Origin: an uncultured Bacteroidales bacterium
Lineage (GTDB): Bacteria; Bacteroidota; Bacteroidia; Bacteroidales; Muribaculaceae
Assembly (NCBI GenBank): GCA_947173955.1
Contig: CAMWHE010000021.1
Coordinates: 1 to 37,171, forward strand
Length of the DNA stretch: 37,171 bases
Reading direction: 5' to 3'
Shown piece by piece: positions 16,534 to 25,457 of the stretch. A model generated the notes under the pieces. That model made no database searches. It saw only the letters and a list, made by a program, of their open reading frames with translations, and had not been told where the DNA came from. The position numbers were made by a program, and so were the translations under genes. Each line of letters opens with the position of its first letter. Position 1 is the first letter of the stretch.

Positions 16534-19080
16534 ATGAATGTAATTTATTCCGATAATCTTAAGGAATCTCTTGAAAAAAGCCGCCAGGAGGCTGTCAGAC
16601 ATAATAATTCCGTACTGACTCCGGCTCATCTTCTTCTTGCGCTGTTATCAGAATCAGGCGGACGTGTCTTATCACTTATTGACCGTTGTACATCTTCGTC
16701 TTCAGTTTCTGCATTACGTCAGCAGCTGGATGATTCACTGTATAATCCGGGTACGCTGGTTTCCGGCGAGATTGAATTGAGTGAAATAGTCAACCGATTG
16801 ATAAAATTAAGTGTTCTTGAGGCTCGTATGCTTAAAAGTGACGTCGTTGATACGGAACACTTGTTACTTGCGTTATTCCATAATTCAGAAGTGCAGTCCA
16901 TGGATTTTATGCGTCCTTTCCGACAGGCAGGGATTGACTACGAAACATTGTATAACAAGGTGTCTAACGGTAACTCAACTTCCGGAATCAGTAATGAGGC
17001 GCCCTCAGATAGCGATGAAGACGACGATGTCGAAGAGGAGCGCGATACCCCCTACTCTGCTCCGTCTAAGCCGGTCTCAGGTAAGTCGGGCTCTTCGGGA
17101 GACACACCTGTTCTTGACAAGTACGGCAATGACATGACACTTGCTGCCGAGGAGGGGCGCCTTGACCCTGTAATTGGCCGAGAGGTAGAGATTGAGCGTC
17201 TGGCTCAGATCTTAAGCCGCCGTAAAAAAAACAATCCAGTACTTATCGGCGAACCCGGTGTGGGTAAATCTGCAATTGTTGAGGGTCTCGCATTGAGAAT
17301 TGTTCAGAGAAAAGTTTCCAGGATTTTATTTGATAAACGGGTCGTATCTCTTGATATGGCATCACTGGTGGCAGGAACCAAGTTCCGTGGTCAGTTTGAG
17401 GAGCGAATAAAGGCTATTCTCAACGAATTGTCTAAGAATCCGAATATCATCTTATTTATTGATGAACTTCATACTATTGTCGGTGCGGGAAACCCATCAG
17501 GATCAATGGATGCGGCCAATCTTCTGAAGCCGGCATTGGCACGTGGTGAGATCCAGTGTATTGGCGCAACCACTCTTGATGAATATCGCAAAAATATTGA
17601 AAAGGATGGCGCTCTGGAGCGCCGTTTCCAAAAGGTTATGGTTGAACCGACATCAGCCGATGAAACGCTGATCATTCTTAAGAATGTAAAAGACAAATAT
17701 GAGACCCATCATAACGTAAATTACACTGATGTTGCATTAAAAGCCTGTGTGACTCTTACTGATCGGTATATGAGTGATCGAAATTTTCCGGATAAGGCTA
17801 TTGATGCATTGGACGAAGCAGGATCACGAGTGCATATATCCAACATTGTTGTTCCTGAAGAAATAGAACGGCTTGAAGAGGAAGTCCGTAAGGCCAATGA
17901 GGCTAAGTTGAAAGCAGCGAGAGCCCAGAACTTTGAGAGTGCCGCAACTTTCAGGGACAAGGCTGCAAAGCTGAAAGAGACACTTGATGCAGCTAAAGCC
18001 AAGTGGGAAGCTGATCTGAACGATAATCGCGTTACGGTTGACGAGGATAAAGTCGCTGAAGTAGTCGCTATGATGACAGGTGTGCCGGTTCAGCGTATAG
18101 CGCAGGCAGAAGGTAAGCGACTCAATGAGATGGCTCCTACCCTTAAGTCTCAGATTATAGGTCAGGATCCTGCAATTGAAAAGATTGTTAAGGCAATCCG
18201 CAGAAACCGTGCGGGTCTTAAGGATCCGAATAAACCTATAGGTACTTTTATGTTCCTTGGACCGACAGGAGTGGGTAAGACTCATCTTGCCAAGAAACTG
18301 GCAGAATATCTGTTTGATTCAGCAGATACGCTCATTCGCATAGACATGAGTGAGTATATGGAGAAATTCACTGTGTCACGTCTTGTAGGAGCTCCTCCCG
18401 GATATGTCGGATATGAGGAAGGTGGTCAACTTACAGAGAAAGTCCGTCGCCGTCCCTACTCTGTTGTTTTGCTTGATGAAATTGAGAAAGCACATCCGGA
18501 TGTGTTCAACCTTTTGCTTCAGGTCATGGATGAAGGACGTCTGACTGATAGTCTCGGGCGGAAAATTGATTTTAAGAATACACTTATAATCATGACATCA
18601 AACATAGGTACTCGTCAGCTTAAGGATTTCGGTAGCGGAGTCGGATTCAGTACGCGAGCTGTTGATAAGGAATATTCGCATGGCGTACTTCAGAAGGCTC
18701 TCAATAAGGCATTTGCTCCTGAATTCCTTAATAGAATTGATGATATCATAATGTTTGAACCGCTTGATAAGGAAGCTATTTCGAAAATTATTGATGTCGA
18801 ATTAGCCGGCTTCTACAAGCGGCTTAAGGCGATGGATTATCACATCCGCATAAGCGATGCGGCGCGCGACTTTATCGCAGAAAAAGGCTACGATGCCCAG
18901 TATGGTGCCCGCCCTCTTAAACGTGCGATTCAGAAATATCTTGAAGATACGCTTGCAGAGCTTATCATTGACACCACACTGAAGCCGGGTGATGAAATAA
19001 GTGTTGACTATGACTCTGAATCAGGTAAAATCTTCACGGGTATAGTTCATCCGGATGATTCGGAGAATCCCCAGTCCTAA
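16534..19080 (+). CDS. clpC: ClpC-type AAA+ unfoldase, ATPase subunit of the Clp protease
   Basis: An 848-aa Hsp100 protein. Domains in order: Clp N-domain (1-145), a disordered acidic linker (about 150-192, DEDDDVEEE), AAA-1 with Walker A G239-EPGVGK-S246 and Walker B LFIDEL (307-312), a short middle domain with a UVR-like segment at about 459-485, then AAA-2 with Walker A G576-PTGVGK-T583 and Walker [12 protein letters not shown]. The short UVR-bearing middle domain marks ClpC rather than ClpB. A VGF tripeptide (SGVGFS) fits the ClpP-docking loop, so it should feed unfolded substrates to ClpP; clpP is not in the window. The ATG at 16534 has AAAGG 9 nt upstream. It is transcribed alone and ends at a terminator. 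Confidence 0.94.
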   Translation: MNVIYSDNLKESLEKSRQEAVRHNNSVLTPAHLLLALLSESGGRVLSLIDRCTSSSSVSALRQQLDDSLYNPGTLVSGEIELSEIVNRLIKLSVLEARMLKSDVVDTEHLLLALFHNSEVQSMDFMRPFRQAGIDYETLYNKVSNGNSTSGISNEAPSDSDEDDDVEEERDTPYSAPSKPVSGKSGSSGDTPVLDKYGNDMTLAAEEGRLDPVIGREVEIERLAQILSRRKKNNPVLIGEPGVGKSAIVEGLALRIVQRKVSRILFDKRVVSLDMASLVAGTKFRGQFEERIKAILNELSKNPNIILFIDELHTIVGAGNPSGSMDAANLLKPALARGEIQCIGATTLDEYRKNIEKDGALERRFQKVMVEPTSADETLIILKNVKDKYETHHNVNYTDVALKACVTLTDRYMSDRNFPDKAIDALDEAGSRVHISNIVVPEEIERLEEEVRKANEAKLKAARAQNFESAATFRDKAAKLKETLDAAKAKWEADLNDNRVTVDEDKVAEVVAMMTGVPVQRIAQAEGKRLNEMAPTLKSQIIGQDPAIEKIVKAIRRNRAGLKDPNKPIGTFMFLGPTGVGKTHLAKKLAEYLFDSADTLIRIDMSEYMEKFTVSRLVGAPPGYVGYEEGGQLTEKVRRRPYSVVLLDEIEKAHPDVFNLLLQVMDEGRLTDSLGRKIDFKNTLIIMTSNIGTRQLKDFGSGVGFSTRAVDKEYSHGVLQKALNKAFAPEFLNRIDDIIMFEPLDKEAISKIIDVELAGFYKRLKAMDYHIRISDAARDFIAEKGYDAQYGARPLKRAIQKYLEDTLAELIIDTTLKPGDEISVDYDSESGKIFTGIVHPDDSENPQS

Positions 19081-19149
19081 ACTGACAATTTGGCAGTTGC
19101 AGATACGAATAATAGATTTCCGATATTATTTTTAACTTAATTTGATTTA

Positions 19150-19181
19150 AAATGTCACTTTCTTAAAGTGGCATTTTTTTT
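19150..19181 (+). terminator. Intrinsic terminator after clpC
   Basis: AAATGTCACTTT (19150-19161) pairs with AAAGTGGCATTT (19165-19176), one G-T wobble, 3-nt loop, followed by a run of T to 19181. It is a textbook intrinsic terminator 70 nt past the clpC stop. It also rules out the longest possible htpG start, which would begin inside it. Confidence 0.88.
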
Positions 19182-19230
19182 GCAGATTGTTATAGGTATA
19201 AATGCAAACAATAAATCAAATATATCTATT

Positions 19231-21279
19231 ATGGAACAGAAAAAAGGAACAATCGGGGTTACTACCGAAAATATTTTCCCTGTTATCAAGAAATTTCTTT
19301 ACAGTGATCATGAGATTTTTCTGCGTGAGCTTGTCTCAAATGCAGTGGATGCTACTCAGAAACTGAAGACTCTTGCAGCTTTTGGTGAGTTTAACGGAGA
19401 ACTCGGTAATATGGACGTGCGTGTTAGTATTGACAAGAGTGCCGGTACACTGACAGTCAGCGATCATGGTATTGGAATGACAGCTGACGATATTGACAAA
19501 TACATCAATCAGATCGCTTTTTCAGGTGCGGAGGAATTCCTAGAGAAATACAAGGATACGGCTAACTCTATAATTGGTCATTTCGGTCTGGGATTCTACT
19601 CTGCTTTTATGGTTGCTAAGAAAGTGGAAATCCGTTCTTTGAGCTATAAGGATGGCTCAAAAGCGGTCAAATGGGTTTGCGACGGTTCTCCTGAGTTTGA
19701 AATGGAGGAAATTGAAAAGAGTGAGAGAGGTACTGATATAATTCTTTATATCGATGATGAAGATAAAGAATTTTTGGATCAGTCCCGTATAAATGCACTG
19801 TTGAAGAAGTATTGCCGTTTTCTTCCTGTTCCGGTTATAAGCGGTAAGATTCAGGAATGGAAAGACGGAAAATATGTAGATACGGATAAAGATAATGTCG
19901 TCAATGCGACTGAGCCTCTATGGACACGTAAGCCTTCGGAGTTGTCAGATGAGGATTATCTTAAATTCTATCATGAGCTGTATCCTGGTAATGAGGATCC
20001 GATGTTCTGGATACACCTTAATGTTGACTATCCATTTACTCTGACTGGTATCCTTTATTTTCCGAAAATCAAGAATAATTTTGAGATACCAAAGAACCGA
20101 ATTCAGCTTTATAGCAATCAGGTTTTTGTGACAGATTCTGTTGAAGGTGTTGTTCCGGAATTTATGATGCTTCTGCAAGGTGTCATTGATTCGCCCGATA
20201 TACCGTTGAATGTATCCCGCTCATATCTGCAGGCTGACTCAGCGGTCAAGAAGATTTCGGGATACATCACAAAGAAAGTGGCTTCCCGTCTTGACAGTCT
20301 CTTTAAGTCAGACCGTAAGGAGTATGAATCTAAGTGGGACGACATAAAAATCTTTATTGAATACGGTATGCTTACCGATGAGAAATTCTGTGAGGCTGCC
20401 ATGAAGTTTGTTCTGCTTAAAGATACGGATTCCAAGTATTATACACTTGATGAATACCGTACACTTATCGAACCTGAGCAGACCGATAAAGAAGGCAATG
20501 TAGTTTACCTGTATACTACTGATGTTACGGCCCAATATAAATTCATTGACAATGCAACGCGTCGTGGATATAGTGCTTTGGTTATGGACGGTCAGCTTGA
20601 CAATCATTTCATAGCTTTGCTTGAGCAGAAAATTGAGAAGTCAAGATTTGTTCGAGTGGACAGCGATGTAATCAGCAATCTCATATCTAAGACAGATAAG
20701 CCGGTAAGTGATATTTCGGATGTGACCAGAGTTATTCTTACAGAGATGTTTCAGTCGCAGTTACCATCCGGAAGTGATGCCAATTATATTGTGACGTATG
20801 AAGCGACTGGCGAAAATTCAGATCCTCTGGAGATTACTCAGAACGAGTATATGCGCCGAATGAAGGATATGGCCGCCTTACAGCCGGGTATGAATTTCTA
20901 TGGTCAGTTGCCCGATAGTTACAGTGTTGTTGTAAATACGGACAGTCCTCTGATTAAGCGTATCGGAGATGAGGCTTCTTCCGCACTTAAATCTGAAGTT
21001 GAGAAGTTCCAGTCTGAGATTAGTTCCGGTAATACTGCAATTACTGCACTCCGCTCCTCTTTTAAGGATGGCAAGCCGGATGAGGCTCAGCAGACAGAGC
21101 TATCCAAATTGGAGTCAGATGTCAAGTCAGCCAGAGATAATGAGACAACTCTTATTAAAGGGTATGCTGAAAAGAATCCGGTTGTCAAGCAACTTATTGA
21201 TCTTGCATTGCTTGGAAACGGATTGCTTAAAGGAAAAGAGCTAACCGAATTTATCCGTCGATCGACGTCTCTCCTATAA
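19231..21279 (+). CDS. htpG: Hsp90-family molecular chaperone HtpG
   Basis: A 682-aa Hsp90. The N-terminal GHKL ATPase domain is clear: the catalytic-Glu helix FLRELVSNAVDATQKL, the nucleotide-binding DHGIGMTADDID, IAFSGAEEFL, and GHFGLGFYSAFMVAKKVEI. The middle domain includes IPLNVSRSYLQ with its gamma-phosphate-contacting Arg. The C-terminal dimerisation domain ends without MEEVD, as in bacteria. I chose the ATG at 19231 (MEQKKGTIGVTTENIFPVIK); an in-frame start at 19168 would begin inside the clpC terminator hairpin and adds an unlikely hydrophobic stretch. It is a cytoplasmic chaperone, and it follows clpC directly, so two protein-quality-control genes lie side by side, but the terminator suggests separate units. 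Confidence 0.96.
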   Translation: MEQKKGTIGVTTENIFPVIKKFLYSDHEIFLRELVSNAVDATQKLKTLAAFGEFNGELGNMDVRVSIDKSAGTLTVSDHGIGMTADDIDKYINQIAFSGAEEFLEKYKDTANSIIGHFGLGFYSAFMVAKKVEIRSLSYKDGSKAVKWVCDGSPEFEMEEIEKSERGTDIILYIDDEDKEFLDQSRINALLKKYCRFLPVPVISGKIQEWKDGKYVDTDKDNVVNATEPLWTRKPSELSDEDYLKFYHELYPGNEDPMFWIHLNVDYPFTLTGILYFPKIKNNFEIPKNRIQLYSNQVFVTDSVEGVVPEFMMLLQGVIDSPDIPLNVSRSYLQADSAVKKISGYITKKVASRLDSLFKSDRKEYESKWDDIKIFIEYGMLTDEKFCEAAMKFVLLKDTDSKYYTLDEYRTLIEPEQTDKEGNVVYLYTTDVTAQYKFIDNATRRGYSALVMDGQLDNHFIALLEQKIEKSRFVRVDSDVISNLISKTDKPVSDISDVTRVILTEMFQSQLPSGSDANYIVTYEATGENSDPLEITQNEYMRRMKDMAALQPGMNFYGQLPDSYSVVVNTDSPLIKRIGDEASSALKSEVEKFQSEISSGNTAITALRSSFKDGKPDEAQQTELSKLESDVKSARDNETTLIKGYAEKNPVVKQLIDLALLGNGLLKGKELTEFIRRSTSLL

Positions 21280-21296
21280 GCAAATATAATATTCAA

Positions 21297-21330
21297 AAAG
21301 CGGTGAGTCAATTTAATGGCTCATCGCTTT
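21297..21330. terminator. Bidirectional terminator between htpG and the 73-aa gene
   Basis: AAAGCGGTGAGTCA (21297-21310 region) pairs with TGGCTCATCGCTTT (21317-21330), with two G-T wobbles and a 6-nt loop. A-run on the left and T-run on the right let it serve both convergent genes. Confidence 0.8.
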
Positions 21331-21358
21331 TCTTATTTTCAGATATTGAATTGACTTT

Positions 21359-21580
21359 TCAGACTGCTACTCCTGAAGCCATATATGCATCGGTAGATCT
21401 CTTTACTGACGCACGAATGATGGAAAGAATTATACGTTGCATTGAGTTCAGATTGCTTTCTATATTTCTTCCGCATATCATTTCTCCTGCTATGGCAGCG
21501 GACATAGCGATTCGATCTTCTTCGGGGAGGGAGTTGATGGTATTTATTACATCGTCGCTGATTACAAATGTCTTACTCAT
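21359..21580 (-). CDS. Small DUF6291-like protein
   Basis: A 73-aa protein that I judge real: it has a start, a stop, a -7 element upstream (21615-21622) and a terminator downstream. The sequence MSKTFVISDDVINTINSLPE, then EDRIAMSAAIAGEMICGRN and MQRIILSIIRASVKRSTDAY, follows the pattern of DUF6291: a short beta start (sF-v), a leucine-anchored helix with 'LPxEE', an 'AIxxYxxxG' helix, then a 'MxxxFxxIRxxxxR' helix. That family is usually seen near phage or plasmid replication proteins. Here it is a stand-alone gene between htpG and pepP with no mobile neighbours. The function is unknown; the family match is from memory and is moderate. Confidence 0.65.
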   Translation of the reverse strand: MSKTFVISDDVINTINSLPEEDRIAMSAAIAGEMICGRNIESNLNSMQRIILSIIRASVKRSTDAYMASGVAV

Positions 21581-21614
21581 GGCACAAATATTTTTTGTTA
21601 TTACTTTTATGCCA

Positions 21615-21622
21615 CAAATTTA
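21615..21622 (-). promoter_or_regulatory. Predicted -7 element for the 73-aa gene
   Basis: Minus-strand TAAATTTG fits TAnnTTTG, 35 bp before the ATG at 21580. No -33 TTG is visible; the upstream positions are taken by the pepP terminator stem. Confidence 0.4.
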
Positions 21623-21624
21623 AC

Positions 21625-21659
21625 AAGCGGGATGTGCATAAATATAACACATCCCACTT
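21625..21659 (-). terminator. Terminator hairpin after pepP
   Basis: GGGATGTG (21629-21636) pairs with CACATCCC (21648-21655), extended outward by AAG/CTT across one mismatch. It starts 23 nt past the pepP stop. The following minus-strand sequence (GTTAAATTTG) is only mildly T-rich. Confidence 0.65.
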
Positions 21660-21681
21660 AAACTACGTTAATAGGTTGGAT

Positions 21682-23061
21682 TTATGATCTCCGGATCTCT
21701 TCAACTTCGTCGGTCGTGAGAGGAATTTTCTTACCAAGACGGCGAGCTCCATTTTCAGTAATCAGATAGTCTTCCTCATTGCGTATGCCGCCAAAGTCGC
21801 GGTATTCTTCAAGTTTGGCATAGTTGATGAATTCTTTGAATTTACCTTCTGCCTTCCATAGATCTATTAGTTCAGGAATAAAGTAAACCCCAGGCTCTAT
21901 TGTCAGAACGAATCCCGGTTCAAGCGGGCGGGCAAGTCTGAGAGATTTTCTGCCGAATTGTGTGCTTTTCGGTTTACCGTCATAACCGACCCATATTTCT
22001 CCAAGGTTTTCCATGTCATGAACGTCAAGTCCCATCATGTGGCCGAGACCTGTCTGGAAAAACATAGCATGCGCTCCGGCTGCTACAGCTTCCTTAGGAT
22101 CACCTGACATTAGTCCGAGATCCTTAAGGCCGCTGCAAATTTCAGTGGCTGCCAGTTCGTATACGTCGACAAAGGGTACACCGGGTTTCAAGGCATTTAC
22201 TGCGGCTTTATGTGCAGCAACCTGAATGTCATAGACATCTTTTTGACGACTACTGAAAGTCTTGCCTGCACAGATTGTCGAGGACATATCTCCGGCGTAT
22301 CCCATGCGAGTCTCTGCACCGGCATCTATCAATACCATATCACCCGGTTTGATTATATTAGAGTAGTTGTGATTATGGAGTGTCTGTCCGTTGATAGTTG
22401 CTATGGTAGTAAAAGAAAGATCGCAATCATTAGAGAATGCGATGGTTTCGAGCGCACTTTTGATCTCATATTCATACTTTCCGGGAGCAACAGCGCGCAT
22501 TGCGGCAATATGCATATCGGCTGTCACGTTGCAGGCCTTTTCTATTTCTTCAATTTCCTCAGCAGTCTTATGATTGCGCATATCAACTATTGCACGAATC
22601 AGGTCAACAGAAGGTTTCTCGTCCCCCGGGCGGATATTAAGTAACTCCTTAAGTTTAAGTTTATGCTCGGCACGATATGTGGGTAGGTAATGTATCGTTT
22701 GCCCTTTTTTCTGAGCTGAAGAAATATAGTCTTGAAGAGCTTTTGTCGGACGAGTATTGGTTACGCCGATTCGCGCTGCTTTTTCATGCAGAGTCGGTTG
22801 TTGCCCCATCCATACAATGTGATCTATTGTCAACTCATCGCCGAATATGATTTCGGTATCATTGTCAATGTCGATGATTGCGTTCAGTCCTTCGTACGGA
22901 AGACCAAAATAATATAAGAATGATGAGTCCTGACGGAAGTTATATTCATTGTCTGCATAGTTCCTTCCGACATAGTCGTTGCCTAACAGCAGGATAAGGC
23001 CATGCCCTACTCTATTTTTTAGTTCCCGCCTGCGCTGGATATATGTGTCTTTTGAAAACAT
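21682..23061 (-). CDS. pepP: Xaa-Pro aminopeptidase (aminopeptidase P, M24B)
   Basis: A 459-aa M24-family metallopeptidase with the N-terminal AMP_N domain (FSKDTYIQRRRELKNRV, LLGNDYVGRNYADNEYNFRQ, then DSSFLYYFGL) and a C-terminal pita-bread domain. The five dinuclear-metal ligands are visible: Asp in LIDAGAE, Asp in AGDMSST, His in GLGHMMGLDVHD, Glu in TIEPGVY and Glu in RNEEDYLIT. It releases N-terminal residues next to proline in the cytoplasm; it has no signal peptide. It is transcribed alone, divergent from the aguA operon, with a -7 element at 23091-23098. The ATG at 23061 puts AMP_N at the correct distance. Confidence 0.95.
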   Translation of the reverse strand: MFSKDTYIQRRRELKNRVGHGLILLLGNDYVGRNYADNEYNFRQDSSFLYYFGLPYEGLNAIIDIDNDTEIIFGDELTIDHIVWMGQQPTLHEKAARIGVTNTRPTKALQDYISSAQKKGQTIHYLPTYRAEHKLKLKELLNIRPGDEKPSVDLIRAIVDMRNHKTAEEIEEIEKACNVTADMHIAAMRAVAPGKYEYEIKSALETIAFSNDCDLSFTTIATINGQTLHNHNYSNIIKPGDMVLIDAGAETRMGYAGDMSSTICAGKTFSSRQKDVYDIQVAAHKAAVNALKPGVPFVDVYELAATEICSGLKDLGLMSGDPKEAVAAGAHAMFFQTGLGHMMGLDVHDMENLGEIWVGYDGKPKSTQFGRKSLRLARPLEPGFVLTIEPGVYFIPELIDLWKAEGKFKEFINYAKLEEYRDFGGIRNEEDYLITENGARRLGKKIPLTTDEVEEIRRS

Positions 23062-23090
23062 ACTACTTAATATTATATCATTATTGATAG

Positions 23091-23098
23091 CAAAATTA
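23091..23098 (-). promoter_or_regulatory. Predicted -7 element for pepP
   Basis: Minus-strand TAATTTTG fits TAnnTTTG, 30 bp before the pepP ATG. A CAA lies only 12 bp beyond it, so a proper -33 box is not seen. Confidence 0.45.
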
Positions 23099-23194
23099 CA
23101 TATATTTCAGCAATCATAATTTTAATAATATCAAAATAGCACATTTTTTAACTTATTATAACCGCAAAAAAAACTGTAATATCCAATCAAGTAT

Positions 23195-23202
23195 TATTTT
23201 TG
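23195..23202 (+). promoter_or_regulatory. Predicted -7 element for the 77-aa/aguA/aguB operon
   Basis: TATTTTTG fits TAnnTTTG, 18 bp before the ATG at 23220. The -33 position has no clear TTG. The predicted leader is short, about 10-13 nt. Confidence 0.45.
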
Positions 23203-23219
23203 TGGAAAATAGTTTATAA

Positions 23220-23453
23220 ATGGATGATATAACTCATTTCTTTACCCAACTTATTGAGCAATCTCTAAGTATTGATATTGCTGAGGCTGAGTTTAAGAGA
23301 CTCCTTGCCGAGGATGCGGATTTACAGAATTCGTATAGTGAGTGGTGTGCTTCGGTCGGTGTTTCCGAGCGACACGGATTCCGTGAGTTCTGTGAAGATT
23401 ATATTGATTCTCAAAATGATGTCTGGGATCAGTTAAGAGATTATGACGAATAA
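23220..23453 (+). CDS. Small acidic protein, first gene of the aguAB operon
   Basis: A 77-aa acidic protein, predicted fully helical (MDDITHFFTQLIEQSLSIDI, AEAEFKRLLAEDADLQNSY, EWCASVGVSERHGFREFCED, YIDSQNDVWDQLRDYDE). I do not recognise a named family, though similar short proteins ending in a 'xVWDxLxxYDE' pattern are familiar in Bacteroidales. It has no signal peptide or Zn-binding cluster; two Cys are present (in EWCAS and EFCED). Its end overlaps the aguA start by 11 bp, so the two are translationally coupled. That makes a role linked to agmatine or polyamine metabolism possible, but it could equally be a bystander. Confidence 0.82.
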   Translation: MDDITHFFTQLIEQSLSIDIAEAEFKRLLAEDADLQNSYSEWCASVGVSERHGFREFCEDYIDSQNDVWDQLRDYDE

Positions 23454-24498
23454 TTTTACGAAGTTCATGACTCAGCGAAGATTACCGGCCGAATGGGAAG
23501 ATTATGACGCAGTGCTTTTAGCATGGCCGCATAAGTTTACTGACTGGAACTATATTCTTGAGGAGGTCACGCAGACCTATACAAATATAGTAAGAGCATT
23601 AATTGACAGTAAGCTCCGGGTCGTCATTATTACCCCTGATATAGAATTATCGCGTAAGTATTGCGATGCGATTTCCACAGATAATGTTATATATGTGGAA
23701 ATTGATAATAATGATACCTGGGCGCGTGATTTTGGTGTAATTACTTGCGAAGAAGACGGTATCCCTGTCCTTTGCGATTTTAAATTCAACGGCTGGGGAT
23801 TGAAGTTTGCGTCCGATAAGGATAACCTTATCACTCATAAGATGTTTTCTCGGTCGCTCTTGTCCGGGAAGTATGAGAATCATTTGGGCTTTGTACTTGA
23901 AGGAGGCTCAATTGAAAGTGATGGCAAGGGAACTATCCTTACGACATCTGAATGCTTGCTCTCGCTTAATCGTAATGGTAATATGTCAAAAGACGATATT
24001 ACGGACTATCTTTCAAAATCTTTAGGTGCCAGAAAGGTATTATGGCTCAATCATGGCTATCTTGCCGGTGATGATACTGACAGTCATATTGATACGCTTG
24101 CCCGGTTAGCATCGGATGACACTATTATTTATGTTAAGTGCGATGATGAATCAGATGAGCACTACAAAGAATTGTCGCTGATGGAAGCTGATTTAAAGCA
24201 AATGGTTACTTCTGAAGGGAATCCATACAATTTGATCGGACTTCCTCTGCCTGATGCAATATATGATGAAGATGGGAACCGGTTACCTGCAACATATGCT
24301 AATTTTCTGATTACCCCACATACAGTTTTACTGCCGGTATATAATCAGCCGGCAAAGGATTTTCTGGCAGAGCAGATGTTGAAGATAGCGTTTCCAGAGC
24401 GTGAAGTCATAACAGTCGACTGTAACGCCCTTATAAAGCAGCATGGCTCGCTTCATTGTGTGACAATGCAGATCCCTAAAAATGTAATTCTAATATGA
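23443..24498 (+). CDS. aguA: Agmatine deiminase (Porphyromonas-type PAD family)
   Basis: A 351-aa guanidino-modifying enzyme of the PF04371 fold. The N-terminus LPAEWEDYDAVLLAWPH is diagnostic, and the catalytic residues are visible: D96 (WARDFG), H215 (DSHIDTLA) and C339 (GSLHCVTMQIP), with EGGSIE at about 153. It hydrolyses agmatine to N-carbamoylputrescine and ammonia. The adjacent nitrilase gene carries out the next step, which supports agmatine over peptidyl-arginine as substrate; there is also no signal peptide, unlike secreted PPAD. The ATG at 23443 overlaps the preceding gene by 11 bp. A second in-frame ATG at 23467 (MTQRRLPAEW) is equally near the conserved start. It overlaps aguB by 4 bp. 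Confidence 0.94.
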   Translation: MTNNFTKFMTQRRLPAEWEDYDAVLLAWPHKFTDWNYILEEVTQTYTNIVRALIDSKLRVVIITPDIELSRKYCDAISTDNVIYVEIDNNDTWARDFGVITCEEDGIPVLCDFKFNGWGLKFASDKDNLITHKMFSRSLLSGKYENHLGFVLEGGSIESDGKGTILTTSECLLSLNRNGNMSKDDITDYLSKSLGARKVLWLNHGYLAGDDTDSHIDTLARLASDDTIIYVKCDDESDEHYKELSLMEADLKQMVTSEGNPYNLIGLPLPDAIYDEDGNRLPATYANFLITPHTVLLPVYNQPAKDFLAEQMLKIAFPEREVITVDCNALIKQHGSLHCVTMQIPKNVILI

Positions 24499-25385
24499 AA
24501 AAAGATAATATAAGAGTTGGAATAATTCAACAGCATAATACCTCGGATATTGCTGATAATCGCAGGCGTCTGATTGAAAAAATCGAAAAGCTCGCTAAAG
24601 ATGGCGCGGAACTAATCGTCAATCAAGAACTGCATGATTCGTTATATTTCTGCCAGACGGAGATACCGGATGCTTTCGATCTTGCAGTAGACATCCCATC
24701 TGAGGTAACTGACTTATATTCAGAGGTAGCTCGGAAAAATCATGTAGTGTTAGTCACATCTCTTTTTGAACGTCGGGCGCCAGGATTATACCATAATACA
24801 GCTCTTGTTTTTGATAATGATGGTGCGATTGTCGGAAAATATAGAAAAATGCATATCCCGGATGATCCAGCTTATTATGAAAAGTTCTACTTTACTCCTG
24901 GAGATTTAGGTTTTACTCCTATCGAGACGTCATTAGGTAAATTAGGAGTCCTCGTTTGTTGGGATCAGTGGTATCCAGAGGCAGCCAGACTGATGGCTCT
25001 CGCCGGTGCAGAAATATTGATCTACCCCACAGCCATAGGATGGGAATCAACAGATACTGATGAGGAAAAAACTCGTCAACGCGAAGCGTGGATTACAGTA
25101 CAAAGAGGACACGCCGTTGCTAATGGCCTTCCTGTTATTACGGTAAATCGTGTCGGTTATGAACCTGATCCATCTGGTGTGACGGGCGGAATACAATTCT
25201 GGGGGACAAGTTTTATCGTAGGACCTCAGGGAGAATTCCTTTACAAAGCATCTGATAAAGATGAAGCTACTGCAATTATCGAAGTCGACGGTAAGCGCAC
25301 CGAATCAGTACGCCGATGGTGGCCGTTTCTGCGGGATCGGCGTATTGATGCATTCGCCGATCTTAATCGACGTTACATAGATTAA
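24495..25385 (+). CDS. aguB: N-carbamoylputrescine amidohydrolase
   Basis: A 296-aa nitrilase-superfamily enzyme with the Glu-Lys-Cys triad: E45 (NQELHDSLYF), K118 (YRKMHIPDD) and C155 (LVCWDQWYPEAARL). The segment NQELHDSLYFCQ, the KMHIPDDPAYYEKFYF block and the end QFWGTSFI are typical of AguB. It splits N-carbamoylputrescine into putrescine, CO2 and ammonia, completing the arginine-agmatine route to polyamines begun by AguA. The ATG overlaps the aguA stop by 4 bp (ATGA), so the two are tightly coupled. SpeA (arginine decarboxylase) is not in the window. The gene ends at a shared hairpin with thiL. Confidence 0.95.
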   Translation: MKKDNIRVGIIQQHNTSDIADNRRRLIEKIEKLAKDGAELIVNQELHDSLYFCQTEIPDAFDLAVDIPSEVTDLYSEVARKNHVVLVTSLFERRAPGLYHNTALVFDNDGAIVGKYRKMHIPDDPAYYEKFYFTPGDLGFTPIETSLGKLGVLVCWDQWYPEAARLMALAGAEILIYPTAIGWESTDTDEEKTRQREAWITVQRGHAVANGLPVITVNRVGYEPDPSGVTGGIQFWGTSFIVGPQGEFLYKASDKDEATAIIEVDGKRTESVRRWWPFLRDRRIDAFADLNRRYID

Positions 25386-25414
25386 TCGTAGAAGATATTT
25401 TATTAATCCACTGT

Positions 25415-25457
25415 AAGGTTGGAATCCGTTATCACTATGATAGCGGATTCCAACCTT
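25415..25457. terminator. Long hairpin between aguB and thiL, overlapping the thiL 3' end
   Basis: A 20-bp stem (25415-25434 with 25438-25457, one G-T pair) closes on a 3-nt loop, CTA at 25435-25437. On the minus strand that loop is the TAG stop of thiL, so the right arm is also the last thiL codons (GWNPLS). Strong T-runs are lacking on both sides, so termination is likely but not certain. Confidence 0.7.

Noticed and set aside
19168..19230. Upstream extension of htpG by 21 residues
   Set aside because: It would begin within the clpC terminator hairpin and T-run, and the natural Hsp90 start MEQKKGT lies at 19231.
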